From Hyphomicrobiales bacterium (GTDB taxonomy: Bacteria > Pseudomonadota > Alphaproteobacteria > MED-G09): a stretch of 64,000 nt of DNA. Under the pieces are notes generated by a model. That model saw only the letters and a list, made by a program, of their open reading frames with translations. It was not told where the DNA came from and made no database searches. Location of the stretch: NCBI GenBank assembly GCA_028339975.1, contig JAOLDG010000002.1:134302-198301 (forward strand), given 5' to 3'. The position numbers and the translations under genes are program-made. This document shows, in pieces, positions 38,556-48,084 of the stretch. Positions within the stretch are counted from its first letter, which is position 1. Each line of letters begins with the position of its first letter.

Positions 38556-39293
38556 ATGTTTTTAGAAGAGAAATTCTTGGCTTTTGCTCACAGGGGTGGT
38601 AATGAATCAGCGCCAGAGAATTCTTTTTTGGCATTTAAAAATGCTGTCGATATTGGTTACAAATACCTTGAAACAGACGTACATCTTACAAAAGATGGTT
38701 ATCTGATAGCTTTTCATGACAATACATTAGATAGAGTTACTGATAAAAATGGTCTTATCAAAGACTTAACATTAAGTGAAATAAAAAAAGCTAAAATTAA
38801 TGGTAAAGAAGAAATTCCCTTACTTTTAGATCTGTTAGATTCATTTCCTAACTGCTTCTTTAATATTGATTGTAAAGTTGATGAAACAGTTCAACCTTTA
38901 GTTGACTTAATCAGGGATAGGTCATTGATTGATAGAGTTTGTATTGGCTCTTTTTCCCAAAAAAGAATAAATTATATAAGAAAATCTCTCGGCAGGGATG
39001 CTAAAACCTCTATGGGTCCTACAGAGGTTATTTTGTCAAAATTTTTATCTTTTACCTCTCTAAATTATAACTTTAAATCTTCCTATACATCAATTCCAAT
39101 TGAGAGATATGGGGTGAAATTATTAGATAAAAGAAATGTTAATTATTTAAAATCTAACAATCAAAAAGTAATTGCCTGGACTATAAACAAGGAAGATGAA
39201 ATGAAAACTCTTATCAAAATGGGGGTTGATGGAATAATGACTGATAACCTTACTCTTTTAAAAAGTGTTCTTATAGAAGAAAGTTTATGGTAG
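38556..39293 (+). CDS. ugpQ: Glycerophosphodiester phosphodiesterase
   Basis: This enzyme splits glycerophosphodiesters into glycerol 3-phosphate and alcohol, recycling phospholipid head groups. The 245-aa protein begins FLAFAHRGGNESAPENS, followed by LETDVHLTKDGYLIAFHDNTLDRVTDKNG, with the metal-binding Glu/Asp and both catalytic histidines. ATG at 38556 with AAGGATAA before it is preferred to an in-frame TTG seven codons upstream. There is no signal peptide, so it is cytoplasmic. It is divergent from the RDD gene across 136 bp of very AT-rich DNA. Confidence 0.92.
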   Translation: MFLEEKFLAFAHRGGNESAPENSFLAFKNAVDIGYKYLETDVHLTKDGYLIAFHDNTLDRVTDKNGLIKDLTLSEIKKAKINGKEEIPLLLDLLDSFPNCFFNIDCKVDETVQPLVDLIRDRSLIDRVCIGSFSQKRINYIRKSLGRDAKTSMGPTEVILSKFLSFTSLNYNFKSSYTSIPIERYGVKLLDKRNVNYLKSNNQKVIAWTINKEDEMKTLIKMGVDGIMTDNLTLLKSVLIEESLW

Positions 39294-39363
39294 AAATCAT
39301 ACTGCTTGTGTTAAATTGAAAATAATTATACAAAATATAGTATAAATAACTCGAAAGTTTCCA

Positions 39364-40665
39364 ATGGATAAAAAAATAGAAAATATTAAATCACCTGGTT
39401 TTTTTAGTGATAGTCTAGAGAAGGTTGATAAAGAAATATATAACTCCATTTCTATGGAGTTGGATCGTCAACAAAGACAAATAGAGCTTATTGCTTCAGA
39501 AAATATTGTTTCTAAATCTGTTTTAGAGGCCCAAGGGTCAATAATGACAAATAAATATGCTGAAGGATATCCTGGTCGAAGATACTATGGTGGTTGTGAA
39601 TTCGTAGATATTGCAGAAGAAATAGCAATAAAAAGGGCGTGCGATCTTTTTGATGTTAAATATTCGAATGTTCAACCACATTCTGGTTCTCAAGCAAATC
39701 AAGCTGTATTTACTGCTTTACTAAAACCAGGCGATACAATTCTTGGAATGAGTCTCGACGCAGGCGGTCATTTAACTCATGGAGCCAAACCCAATCAGTC
39801 AGGTAAGTGGTTTAATGCAATTCAGTACGGAGTTAGGAAGTCTGACAGTCTTATAGATATTGATGAAGTAAGAGAGCTGGCAATTAAGCATAAGCCAAAG
39901 TTAATTATTGCTGGAGGCTCTGCATATCCAAGGCATATTGATTTCTCGAAATTTAGAGAAATTGCCGATATGGTTGATGCCTATCTCTTGGTTGATATGG
40001 CTCATTTTTCAGGCCTTGTTGCCGGACATTCTCACCCTAGTCCATTTCCTTATGCTCATGTCGCCACCACAACAACTCATAAGGTACTAAGAGGACCAAG
40101 AGGGGGATTGATACTTACTAATGATGAGGACATAGCAAAAAAAACTAACTCAGCAATATTTCCTGGAATTCAAGGCGGACCTCTTATGCATACAATTGCA
40201 GCTAAAGCTGTTGCTTTTGGCGAGAGTTTAAGGCCTGATTTTAGTGTTTATACTGATAATGTAGTAAGTAATGCTAAAATTTTAGCTTCTGTCTTAAAAG
40301 ACGATGGGTTTGATATAGTTTCTGGAGGCACAGATACACATATAGTTCTATTGGACTTGAGGCCAAAGGGTTTAAAGGGAAATATTGCAGAAGAATCATT
40401 AGGAAGAGCAAGTATTACTTGTAATAAAAACGGTGTCCCTTTTGATCCTGAGAAACCAATGATTACATCAGGAATCCGCCTTGGCTCACCCGCATGCACA
40501 ACAAGGGGGTTTAAAGGTCCTGAATTTGCGATTATTGGTCAGTTAATATGCGAAGTTCTAAATGCTATTTCTTTAAATAATAACACCCCAGTTGATGAAG
40601 TTGAAAAAGCAGTAAAAATTAAAGTTGAAAATTTATGTGAAAAGTTTCCTATTTATGAGGTTTAA
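39364..40665 (+). CDS. glyA: Serine hydroxymethyltransferase
   Basis: GlyA converts serine and tetrahydrofolate to glycine and methylene-THF, the main one-carbon source. The 433-aa protein has [34 protein letters not shown], and the PLP lysine in [13 protein letters not shown]. Length is normal. The upstream 70 bp contains no glycine riboswitch that I could recognise. It is followed three bases later by nrdR, a common alphaproteobacterial order. Confidence 0.96.
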   Translation: MDKKIENIKSPGFFSDSLEKVDKEIYNSISMELDRQQRQIELIASENIVSKSVLEAQGSIMTNKYAEGYPGRRYYGGCEFVDIAEEIAIKRACDLFDVKYSNVQPHSGSQANQAVFTALLKPGDTILGMSLDAGGHLTHGAKPNQSGKWFNAIQYGVRKSDSLIDIDEVRELAIKHKPKLIIAGGSAYPRHIDFSKFREIADMVDAYLLVDMAHFSGLVAGHSHPSPFPYAHVATTTTHKVLRGPRGGLILTNDEDIAKKTNSAIFPGIQGGPLMHTIAAKAVAFGESLRPDFSVYTDNVVSNAKILASVLKDDGFDIVSGGTDTHIVLLDLRPKGLKGNIAEESLGRASITCNKNGVPFDPEKPMITSGIRLGSPACTTRGFKGPEFAIIGQLICEVLNAISLNNNTPVDEVEKAVKIKVENLCEKFPIYEV

Positions 40666-40668
40666 TTA

Positions 40669-41142
40669 ATGCAGTGTCCTTTTTGTAATAATCAAGAAAC
40701 TCAGGTTAGAGATTCTAGGCCAACAGAAGAAAACTCAGCAATAAGAAGAAGAAGACAGTGCCTTGCTTGCGGAGGAAGGTTCACAACATTTGAAAGAATT
40801 CAGATGAGAGATTTAACAGTTGTAAAGAGATCTGGAAAAAGAGCTCCATTTGATAGGGATAAGCTAATGAGATCAGTTGAGATTTCTGTTCGAAAAAGGT
40901 CTATTGATCCAGATATTATTGAAAGAATGGTTAGCGGGATTGTAAGGCAACTTGAAAGTACGGGTGAAACTGACATCCCCTCAAATTTAATTGGAAGTTT
41001 AATTATGGCAGCATTAAGAGAAGTTGATATGGTTTCTTATGTTAGATTTGCATCTGTTTATAAGAATTTTCGCGAAGTTAAAGATTTTGAAGATTTTGTT
41101 GGTGAACTTGGTAATCCATCAGATATTATGCGTGATGATTAA
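40669..41142 (+). CDS. nrdR: Transcriptional repressor NrdR
   Basis: NrdR represses ribonucleotide reductase genes when dATP is high. The 157-aa protein has an N-terminal zinc ribbon (MQCPFCNNQ, then [15 protein letters not shown]) and an ATP-cone domain ([20 protein letters not shown]) that senses nucleotides. All four zinc cysteines are present. It is between glyA and ribD, with short gaps. Its target nrd genes are outside the window. Confidence 0.96.
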   Translation: MQCPFCNNQETQVRDSRPTEENSAIRRRRQCLACGGRFTTFERIQMRDLTVVKRSGKRAPFDRDKLMRSVEISVRKRSIDPDIIERMVSGIVRQLESTGETDIPSNLIGSLIMAALREVDMVSYVRFASVYKNFREVKDFEDFVGELGNPSDIMRDD

Positions 41143-41168
41143 TAAAGAGTTATTTAGGTAACAAGCAT

Positions 41169-42275
41169 ATGAAGTCCTCAAATCATGATGACACTTTTTA
41201 TATGAAATATGCCATCAGATTGGCTAGTAGAAATATTGGTTTAACTGGGGAAAATCCTTCCGTAGCATGTCTTTTGGTCTGTGATGGAAAAATAATTAGT
41301 CACGGTATTACTGAAAAGGGTGGCTCTCCTCATGCTGAATTTATAGCCTTAAGTAAACTAACAAATATTCCTCCAAAAACTATTGCTTATGTAACTTTGG
41401 AACCATGTTCCTTTGTTGGTAAAAATCCTTCATGCGCTTCTTTATTAATTGATAGAGGTATATCAAAGGTTGTTATTGCAACTAAAGACCCCAACCCCTT
41501 AGTCAATGGAGTGGGTATTGAAATATTGGAAAAAAAAGGTCTTAATGTTATTGTAGGCTTAGAGGAGTTATCTGCTAAAGAAAACATTTATGGATTTGAA
41601 CAAAAAATACTTGGTTCTTATCCTGAGGTTAATATTAAAGTTGCGTCTTATCAGAATGGGATTACGATTCCAGATCAAAAAGAACCTTGGATTACAAATT
41701 CATTATCACGTTCATATGGGCATATTTTAAGGTCTAATCACGATGTAATAATTGTTGGAGTAAATACTGTAAAAATCGATAATCCAAACCTTGATTGCCG
41801 TCTTCCTGGAATGATAGATAGATCGCCCATTAAGGTTATTATTGATACAAACCTAACCACACCTTTAAATTGTTCTCTTGTGAAGAATGCTAATAAAAAT
41901 GGTTTAATAATATTTACTAGTGAATTGAATAATAATAATAATTTTATTAAATTTTTGGATAGGGGTGTTGAGTTAATAAAGGTAGACACTGACGCGGATG
42001 GCCTTCTAAACGTGAAATCAGTGTTAGATACGCTTCGTGAAAAAGGATTCAATAGGATTCTTGTAGAGGGAGGTTCAACTTTATCATCTTCATTTTTAAG
42101 CAATAATTTAGTTAATTTTATCTATTGGTTTAAATCTGATAATCAAAAAAATGATAAGAAACCTATATCAAATGGAGATAAGACTATAAATAAAATAATA
42201 AAAAGTTCTAAATTTAAAATAAAAGATAGTATAAGCCTTAAGAACGATAGTTTAAAAATTTTTAAAAGTGTTTAG
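41169..42275 (+). CDS. ribD: Bifunctional riboflavin deaminase/reductase RibD
   Basis: RibD carries out the second and third steps of riboflavin synthesis from GTP. The 368-aa protein has the zinc deaminase domain (GSPHAEFIAL, EPCSFVGKNPSCASLL, residues 1-150) and the reductase domain (about 150-365) with SLSRSYGHILRSNHDVIIVGVNTV and RILVEGGSTLSSSFL. Length is normal. It starts the ribD-ribE-ribBA-ribH run. I see no FMN riboswitch in the 26 bases before it. Confidence 0.94.
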   Translation: MKSSNHDDTFYMKYAIRLASRNIGLTGENPSVACLLVCDGKIISHGITEKGGSPHAEFIALSKLTNIPPKTIAYVTLEPCSFVGKNPSCASLLIDRGISKVVIATKDPNPLVNGVGIEILEKKGLNVIVGLEELSAKENIYGFEQKILGSYPEVNIKVASYQNGITIPDQKEPWITNSLSRSYGHILRSNHDVIIVGVNTVKIDNPNLDCRLPGMIDRSPIKVIIDTNLTTPLNCSLVKNANKNGLIIFTSELNNNNNFIKFLDRGVELIKVDTDADGLLNVKSVLDTLREKGFNRILVEGGSTLSSSFLSNNLVNFIYWFKSDNQKNDKKPISNGDKTINKIIKSSKFKIKDSISLKNDSLKIFKSV

Positions 42276-42283
42276 GATCAACA

Positions 42284-42880
42284 ATGTTTACAGGAATAAT
42301 TACAGATGTTGGAAAAATATTATCTATAGATACGGGTAATAGAAAGTTTAAAATATTAACTTCATTTGGTCATAATAAAATTGATATTGGTGCTTCAATT
42401 TGCTGTTCTGGTATTTGCTTAACCGTTACACAAAAAGGAGATTATTTGGATAATTCTTATTTTTGTGTTGATGCTTCAGATGAAACATTATCAAGAACAA
42501 CTGCTAAGGGTTGGACGGAAGGTAGCTACATAAATCTTGAAAAAAGCTTAAAGTTTGGAGATGAAATGGGTGGCCATCTTGTTTCTGGGCATGTCGATTG
42601 TTTATCAAAAATTATTTCAATTAAAAAGATTGATAACGGTAATATTTTTACAATTGAGTACCCAAATGAATATAAGAAATTTATAGCTAGCAAAGGGTCA
42701 ATTTGTTTAGATGGTATTTCATTAACTGTGAATGACGTTTTTGATAATAAATTTTCTGTAAATATTATTTCTCATACGGAAAACAATACTACATGGAAGG
42801 ATATTAAAATAGGTGATGATATTAATACTGAAATTGATATTTTTGCTAGATATATATCAAGACAGATTGAAGAGGGATAG
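42284..42880 (+). CDS. ribE: Riboflavin synthase, alpha chain
   Basis: This enzyme forms riboflavin from two 6,7-dimethyl-8-ribityllumazine molecules. The 198-aa protein opens MFTGIITDVGKI and shows two lumazine-binding repeats, with CCSGICLTV in the first and ICLDGISLTVND in the second, plus GGHLVSGHVD. It is nine bases behind ribD and four ahead of ribBA. In many genomes it is called ribC or ribE. Confidence 0.95.
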   Translation: MFTGIITDVGKILSIDTGNRKFKILTSFGHNKIDIGASICCSGICLTVTQKGDYLDNSYFCVDASDETLSRTTAKGWTEGSYINLEKSLKFGDEMGGHLVSGHVDCLSKIISIKKIDNGNIFTIEYPNEYKKFIASKGSICLDGISLTVNDVFDNKFSVNIISHTENNTTWKDIKIGDDINTEIDIFARYISRQIEEG

Positions 42881-42883
42881 GTT

Positions 42884-43990
42884 ATGAAAAACTATATATC
42901 ACCGATTGAAGACATTATTAAAGAAGCATCACTTGGTAAAATGTTTATATTAGTTGACGCTGAAGATAGAGAAAATGAGGGTGACCTTGTTATACCAGCT
43001 GAAAATGCAGATGCAGATGCTGTTAACTTTATGGCTAAGAACGGAAGAGGTTTGATATGCCTTACACTTACTGAGGAGAGGGTTGAAAACTTAAGTTTAA
43101 AGCTTATGTCTTCAAACAATAAGTCACGCCATGAAACAGCATTTACAGTTTCAATTGAAGCAAGGGAAGGAGTTACTACTGGCATATCTGCCGGAGATAG
43201 AGCTTTAACAATTGCAACGGCTATTTCCAAAGAAAGTAAAGATTCTGATTTAGTTTCACCCGGACATGTTTTTCCAATAAAGGCTAGATCTGGAGGCGTT
43301 CTTGTTAGGGCTGGTCATACAGAGGCCGCTGTTGATATATCTAGACTTGCAGGTAAAGATCCATCGGGTGTCATTTGTGAAATAATGAATGATGATGGAA
43401 CAATGGCAAGACTGCCGGAGCTAATTACATTTGCGAAGAAATTTAATTTAAAAATAGGAACAATTGCTGATTTAATTTCTTATAGAATTAATAATGATCA
43501 CATTATTTCAAGAATTCACGAAGAAAATATATCAAGTGAATTCGGAAAAGATTGGAAATGTATTATTTATCAAAATGATTTAGATAAAGTTGAGCATGTT
43601 GCTCTAGTAAAAGGACTTATAAATAAAAAATCAGAGATACCAGTTAGAGTTCATTCAATAAATTTATTTGAGGACCTCGTTGGGGTTAATCCTTTAAGAA
43701 AGAATTTAATCCCAAAATCAATGAATGAAATTAATAAATTAGGAAACGGAGTGCTCATTATGGTGAGGGATACCAATGAAGGTGCTATTTCTAATCTTCT
43801 TAAGGGATCTTCTCATAACGAAACTAAAAGTGGCAATAAGTTAAGAGAGTATGGTGTAGGAGCTCAAATTTTAATTGACTTAGGTATTAAAAAAATGAAA
43901 TTAATTTCAGATTCAAATACCATACCCTTAAATTTAGAGGGCTATGATTTAGAAATTTCAAGTAGACACCCCCTAAGCGAAGGTGGTTAA
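42884..43990 (+). CDS. ribBA: 3,4-dihydroxy-2-butanone-4-phosphate synthase with degenerate GTP cyclohydrolase II domain
   Basis: Residues 1 to about 205 are a complete RibB domain: VDAEDRENEGDLVIPAE (25-41), HETAFTVSIEAREGVTTGIS, and RAGHTEAAVDI. It makes the four-carbon unit for lumazine. The C-terminal part (about 215-368) has the outline of GTP cyclohydrolase II (RVHSINLFEDLVG, GVLIMVRD, LREYGVGAQILIDLGI), but the three zinc cysteines and the surrounding CDCG-type motif are missing. So only the RibB activity is expected, as in the RibBX forms of some proteobacteria. A separate ribA should be elsewhere. Confidence 0.92.
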   Translation: MKNYISPIEDIIKEASLGKMFILVDAEDRENEGDLVIPAENADADAVNFMAKNGRGLICLTLTEERVENLSLKLMSSNNKSRHETAFTVSIEAREGVTTGISAGDRALTIATAISKESKDSDLVSPGHVFPIKARSGGVLVRAGHTEAAVDISRLAGKDPSGVICEIMNDDGTMARLPELITFAKKFNLKIGTIADLISYRINNDHIISRIHEENISSEFGKDWKCIIYQNDLDKVEHVALVKGLINKKSEIPVRVHSINLFEDLVGVNPLRKNLIPKSMNEINKLGNGVLIMVRDTNEGAISNLLKGSSHNETKSGNKLREYGVGAQILIDLGIKKMKLISDSNTIPLNLEGYDLEISSRHPLSEGG

Positions 43991-43991
43991 A

Positions 43992-44426
43992 TTGAATAAA
44001 ATAATTGTAGCAATAATTCTTTCTGACTATTACGAGGAAATTTCAGAAGGCCTTTTAGCTGGTGCTATTGAATATTGCGTGAAATATAATTTAGGTCATG
44101 TACTCTTTAGAGTTCCTGGGGCTCTTGAGATAGGTAGTGCAATTAAAATTATTTCTGAAGGAGGTAGCAACGTATCTTTTAATGGTTTTATTGCTCTTGG
44201 TTGTGTAATTAGGGGTGAAACAAGTCACTTCGAAATTGTTATTAATGAATCCTCTAGAGCGCTTACAAACTTATCAATTAATAACTCACTTATTATTGGC
44301 AATGGTATCTTAACAGTTGAAAATAAAGATCAGGCAATAAATAGAAGCTCTAATGATAGTGAAAACAAAGGTTATCATGCGGCTAATGCCTGTTATAGCC
44401 TTATAAAACTGAAGGATAGTGTATAG
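43992..44426 (+). CDS. ribH: 6,7-dimethyl-8-ribityllumazine synthase
   Basis: RibH condenses the RibD-derived pyrimidine with the RibB product to give lumazine. The 144-aa protein has RVPGALEIGSAI, CVIRGETSHFEIVINESSR with the catalytic His, and GILTVENKDQA. The TTG at 43992 is favoured because AAGGTGG sits at a good distance upstream; an in-frame GTG at 43983 inside that site would add three residues. It follows ribBA without a gap in the run and precedes nusB by two bases, the usual arrangement. Confidence 0.93.
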   Translation: MNKIIVAIILSDYYEEISEGLLAGAIEYCVKYNLGHVLFRVPGALEIGSAIKIISEGGSNVSFNGFIALGCVIRGETSHFEIVINESSRALTNLSINNSLIIGNGILTVENKDQAINRSSNDSENKGYHAANACYSLIKLKDSV

Positions 44427-44428
44427 TT

Positions 44429-44884
44429 TTGTCGAAAGAATCTCATAAAAAAAAATCAGCCGCTAGACTGCTGGGTGTGCAAATTTTATTTGAAATGGAG
44501 ATAAATGGTAAAAATACTAAAACTGTCATCAAAAGACTTACCGAAAGCTATTTAAAAGAAATATCTGAATTAAACAATGATGAGGTTTCTGATAAGGGTT
44601 ATTTAATTAAAATTTTAAATGGAGTCTCCCTACATCAAGAAAAAATAGATAAAGATATAATAGAAAATTTAAATAACTGGACACTCTCTAGAATAGATTC
44701 TGTTTCTCGAGCTATTTTAAGATCAGCCTGCTTTGAGATACATGAGTGTCTTGATGTTCCACCTAAAGTCATAATTAATGAATATGTAAATATCTCAAAA
44801 TCATTTTTTAATGATAAAGAGCCAAACTTTATTAATGGTATTCTGGACTCTATTTCAAAAATTTACCGAAAAGATGAAATATAA
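44429..44884 (+). CDS. nusB: Transcription antitermination factor NusB
   Basis: NusB with NusE binds boxA RNA and stops early termination in rRNA operons. The 151-aa helical protein begins KKKSAARLLGVQILFEME and ends with the typical RAILRSACFEIHECLDVPPKVIINEYVNISKSFF and NGILDSI. The start is TTG at 44429, two bases after the ribH stop. Pairing with ribH is widely conserved. thiL follows after four bases. Confidence 0.94.
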   Translation: MSKESHKKKSAARLLGVQILFEMEINGKNTKTVIKRLTESYLKEISELNNDEVSDKGYLIKILNGVSLHQEKIDKDIIENLNNWTLSRIDSVSRAILRSACFEIHECLDVPPKVIINEYVNISKSFFNDKEPNFINGILDSISKIYRKDEI

Positions 44885-44888
44885 CAAT

Positions 44889-45812
44889 ATGAATGAGTTT
44901 GATTTTATTGAAAAATATTTGTCATCAAAAAAAAATTCTAATAAATTTTCTTTGAACTTTAAGGATGACGTTGGTCATGTAAATGATAATATATTCTCAA
45001 CAGATACCATATGTGAGGGCATTCATTTTTTTTCTGAAGACGACCCCTCTATGGTTGCTAAAAAATTAATTCGCGTAAATATTTCTGATATAATTGCAAA
45101 GGGGATTAGGCCAATGTTTTGTCTTCTCAATTTATCTTTGGGTAAAAAAGCCAATATTGACTGGTTGGATAAATTTATGAAAGGCTTTCATTCTGATTTA
45201 GATTTTTATAAACTTAACCTTATAGGCGGAGACACAACAAAAACTCTTCAGAAATCAGTGTTATCATTAACAATTTTTGCTGATTTAAAAGGTAAGAAAT
45301 TTATAAAAAGATCTTCTAGTAAAAAAAATGATTTTATTTATGTTACTGGAAGTATCGGTGACTCATCACTTGGTCTCTATTTAAGAAAAAATAAAAATAT
45401 AAAAATTTCTAAGAAACATTCTGATTATTTAATTAATCGTTATTTACTTCCTCAGCCTAGAATAGACTTAGTAAATTTTATAAATAAAAATGCTTCTGCA
45501 TCTACTGATATTTCAGATGGTCTATATTCTGATCTCAGTAACATTTGTAAAACTTCAAATTTAGGCTCAGAAATCTATTTTTCAAAAATACCATTGTCTG
45601 ATGCCGCTATAAAAATCATTAAAGATAACCCCTCTTTGGTCAAAAACATTTTGAGTGGAGGTGATGATTATGAGGTATTATTCACCGGACCACCCAACCT
45701 CGACAGAAAAAAAAATGTTACGAAAATAGGTAAAATGATTACAGGTAATAAAATAAAATTAATTGATTTTGATGACAGGATTAGGTTAGACGGCTATAAG
45801 CATGAAATCTAA
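44889..45812 (+). CDS. thiL: Thiamine-monophosphate kinase
   Basis: ThiL phosphorylates thiamine monophosphate to the active diphosphate. The 307-aa protein has STDTICEGIHF, NISDIIAKGIRPMFCLLNLSLG, IGGDTTKT, STDISDGLYSDL and a closing GGDDYEVLFT, the metal and ATP sites of the family. The ATG at 44889 (MNEFDFIEKYL) matches the conserved N-terminus; earlier in-frame codons lie inside nusB. An 87-bp gap separates it from hppA. Confidence 0.93.
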   Translation: MNEFDFIEKYLSSKKNSNKFSLNFKDDVGHVNDNIFSTDTICEGIHFFSEDDPSMVAKKLIRVNISDIIAKGIRPMFCLLNLSLGKKANIDWLDKFMKGFHSDLDFYKLNLIGGDTTKTLQKSVLSLTIFADLKGKKFIKRSSSKKNDFIYVTGSIGDSSLGLYLRKNKNIKISKKHSDYLINRYLLPQPRIDLVNFINKNASASTDISDGLYSDLSNICKTSNLGSEIYFSKIPLSDAAIKIIKDNPSLVKNILSGGDDYEVLFTGPPNLDRKKNVTKIGKMITGNKIKLIDFDDRIRLDGYKHEI

Positions 45813-45899
45813 AACCTTTAGCTTGATATTTTGAGTACATTTTGGCATGTTTCAGCAAATTATCACTAATAATGAATTTTTATTTTAAGGGAGATTAAT

Positions 45900-48014
45900 A
45901 TGGACATTATGCATCTAATTATAGGATCAGGAATCTTGGCTGTTCTTTACGGTATAGTAACTGCAATATCAGTTTTATCTGCAGATACTGGAAATGAAAA
46001 AATGCAAGAAATTGCTAAGGCAATTCAAGAGGGTGCAGGAGCATATTTATCTAGACAATACTCCACAATTGCAGTTGTTGGTGTGGTTATTTTAATAATT
46101 GCCTACTATTTGCTGGGTACCGAAGTTGCTATCGGGTTTCTAATTGGTTCTGTAATGTCTGGACTAGCTGGCTACATTGGTATGCTAGTTTCTGTAAGGG
46201 CAAATGTACGTACAACTCAAGCCTCATCTATTGGGCTTGCTAACGGTCTTAGTATTGCATTTAAGTCTGGCGCTGTTACAGGTATGTTGGTTGCTGGGTT
46301 GGCATTACTTTCTGTATCCGTTTATTATTATGTTCTAACAACCGTTTGGAATCTAAACGGTAGAGATATTATAGATCCGCTGGTTGCACTTGGTTTTGGC
46401 TCATCATTAATATCCATTTTTGCAAGACTAGGAGGTGGAATATTTACAAAAGGAGCTGATGTTGGTGGGGATCTTGTCGGTAAGGTTGAGGCTGGTATTC
46501 CTGAGGATGATCCAAGAAATCCTGCTACAATTGCTGATAATGTTGGTGATAATGTTGGCGATTGTGCTGGTATGGCCGCAGATTTATTTGAAACATATGC
46601 CGTTACAGTTGTTGCTACAATGGTTCTTGCTACTATTTTCTTCGCTAACATGGAACAACTTATATTTGAATCGCTGGTTATTTATCCAATGGCAATTTGT
46701 GGTGCATGTGTGATCACCTCAATTATTGGTACTTTCTTTGTAAAGCTAGGTAAAAATAATTCTATTATGGGGGCTTTGTATAAAGGATTTATTGCAACTG
46801 CACTTTTATCCTTAGTAATTCTATATTTTGTTACTGACTATGTTGTTGGATTTGATACAGTTTTAACTGTTTCTGAACAAAGCTTTACAGGACTTCATTT
46901 GTATATTTGTGGAGTAATTGGACTTGCTATCACCGGTCTAATAATATGGATTACAGAATACTATACTGGCGTAGATTATAGGCCTGTTCAGTCAATAGCT
47001 AAGGCTTCTGAAAGTGGACACGGAACTAATGTAATTCAAGGCCTGGCAATTTCAATGGAGGCTACTGCACTTCCCGCTCTTGTGATTGTCTTTGGAATAA
47101 TTGCTACTTATAGTTTGGCTGGTTTATTTGGTATAGCTGTAGCCGTTACTACCATGCTTGCATTAGCCGGAATGGTTGTTGCCCTTGATGCATTCGGACC
47201 CGTTACAGATAATGCCGGTGGAATTGCTGAAATGGCCAAATTACCAGAAGAAGTTAGAAAAACAACAGACGCACTTGATGCCGTTGGTAATACGACTAAA
47301 GCTGTAACAAAGGGTTATGCAATTGGATCTGCTGGTCTAGGCGCTTTAGTTCTATTTGGAGCATATACAGCTGATTTAGAATATTATATAGCTAACGCAA
47401 CTGAGGGTAGCTATTTTTCAGGTGTAGAAATTAACTTTGATCTTTCAAATCCTTATGTGGTTGTTGGCCTTCTTGTTGGCGGTATGTTGCCATATTTATT
47501 TGCGGCAATGGGTATGACTGCTGTCGGAAGAGCTGCTGCCTCTATCGTTGAAGAAGTTAGAAGGCAGTTTAAAGAAAAGCCTGGAATTATGACCGGTAAA
47601 GATAAACCCGATTATTCAGCTGCTGTTGATTTATTAACTAAGTCTGCAATTAAGGAGATGATTGTTCCGTCACTGCTTCCATTGTTATCCCCTATCGTTT
47701 TATTTTATTTTGTTAATGCTATAGCGACCAAAGGCGATGCTTTTTCAGCCTTAGGAGCAATGCTTTTAGGGGTAATTGTTACAGGTCTATTTGTTGCACT
47801 TTCTATGACTGCCGGGGGTGGAGCCTGGGATAATGCTAAAAAGTATATCGAAGATGGTAATCATGGTGGAAAAGGCTCTGAAGCTCATAAAGCTGCTATA
47901 ACTGGTGATACAGTTGGTGATCCATATAAAGACACCGCTGGTCCAGCGATTAACCCAATGATTAAGATTACCAATATTGTAGCATTACTATTGCTAGCAA
48001 TTTTGGCCCATTAG
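45900..48014 (+). CDS. hppA: Proton-translocating membrane pyrophosphatase
   Basis: HppA couples hydrolysis of pyrophosphate to proton export, saving energy in lean conditions. The 704-aa protein has about 16 helices, the substrate loop [22 protein letters not shown] and [19 protein letters not shown], and [20 protein letters not shown] near the end. [10 protein letters not shown] carries Lys at the site that is Ala in potassium-dependent enzymes, so it should be potassium-independent. GGGAG-type ribosome binding site (AAGGGAG) precedes the ATG. It stands downstream of thiL in the usual alphaproteobacterial order. Confidence 0.96.
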   Translation: MDIMHLIIGSGILAVLYGIVTAISVLSADTGNEKMQEIAKAIQEGAGAYLSRQYSTIAVVGVVILIIAYYLLGTEVAIGFLIGSVMSGLAGYIGMLVSVRANVRTTQASSIGLANGLSIAFKSGAVTGMLVAGLALLSVSVYYYVLTTVWNLNGRDIIDPLVALGFGSSLISIFARLGGGIFTKGADVGGDLVGKVEAGIPEDDPRNPATIADNVGDNVGDCAGMAADLFETYAVTVVATMVLATIFFANMEQLIFESLVIYPMAICGACVITSIIGTFFVKLGKNNSIMGALYKGFIATALLSLVILYFVTDYVVGFDTVLTVSEQSFTGLHLYICGVIGLAITGLIIWITEYYTGVDYRPVQSIAKASESGHGTNVIQGLAISMEATALPALVIVFGIIATYSLAGLFGIAVAVTTMLALAGMVVALDAFGPVTDNAGGIAEMAKLPEEVRKTTDALDAVGNTTKAVTKGYAIGSAGLGALVLFGAYTADLEYYIANATEGSYFSGVEINFDLSNPYVVVGLLVGGMLPYLFAAMGMTAVGRAAASIVEEVRRQFKEKPGIMTGKDKPDYSAAVDLLTKSAIKEMIVPSLLPLLSPIVLFYFVNAIATKGDAFSALGAMLLGVIVTGLFVALSMTAGGGAWDNAKKYIEDGNHGGKGSEAHKAAITGDTVGDPYKDTAGPAINPMIKITNIVALLLLAILAH

Positions 48015-48039
48015 TTTTAATAATATAATAATATTAAAT

Positions 48040-48084
48040 ATATGAGATTCCTGTTACTTTTATTTAAGTATAGGAATCTCATAT
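48040..48084 (+). promoter_or_regulatory. Long hairpin covering the dgt ribosome binding site and start codon
   Basis: ATATGAGATTCCT at 48040-48052 is perfectly complementary to AGGAATCTCATAT at 48072-48084 (13 bp). Inside, TACTT (48055-48059) pairs with AAGTA (48066-48070), leaving a six-base loop. The 3' arm includes AGGA (48072-48075), the likely ribosome binding site of dgt, and the first two bases of its ATG (48083-48085). There is no T-run after it, so it does not look like a terminator. It could restrain dgt translation or be a protein-binding palindrome. Confidence 0.6.

Noticed and set aside
39294-39363. Glycine riboswitch before glyA
   Set aside because: The 70-bp gap is too short and shows none of the paired conserved bulges of a glycine aptamer.
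41738-42103. 121-codon minus-strand frame in ribD
   Set aside because: Shadow of the RibD reductase domain; no motif or context supports it.
45809-45821. CTAAA-ACC-TTTAG hairpin at the thiL end as a terminator
   Set aside because: Only five AT-rich pairs and no T-run follow; too weak to call.
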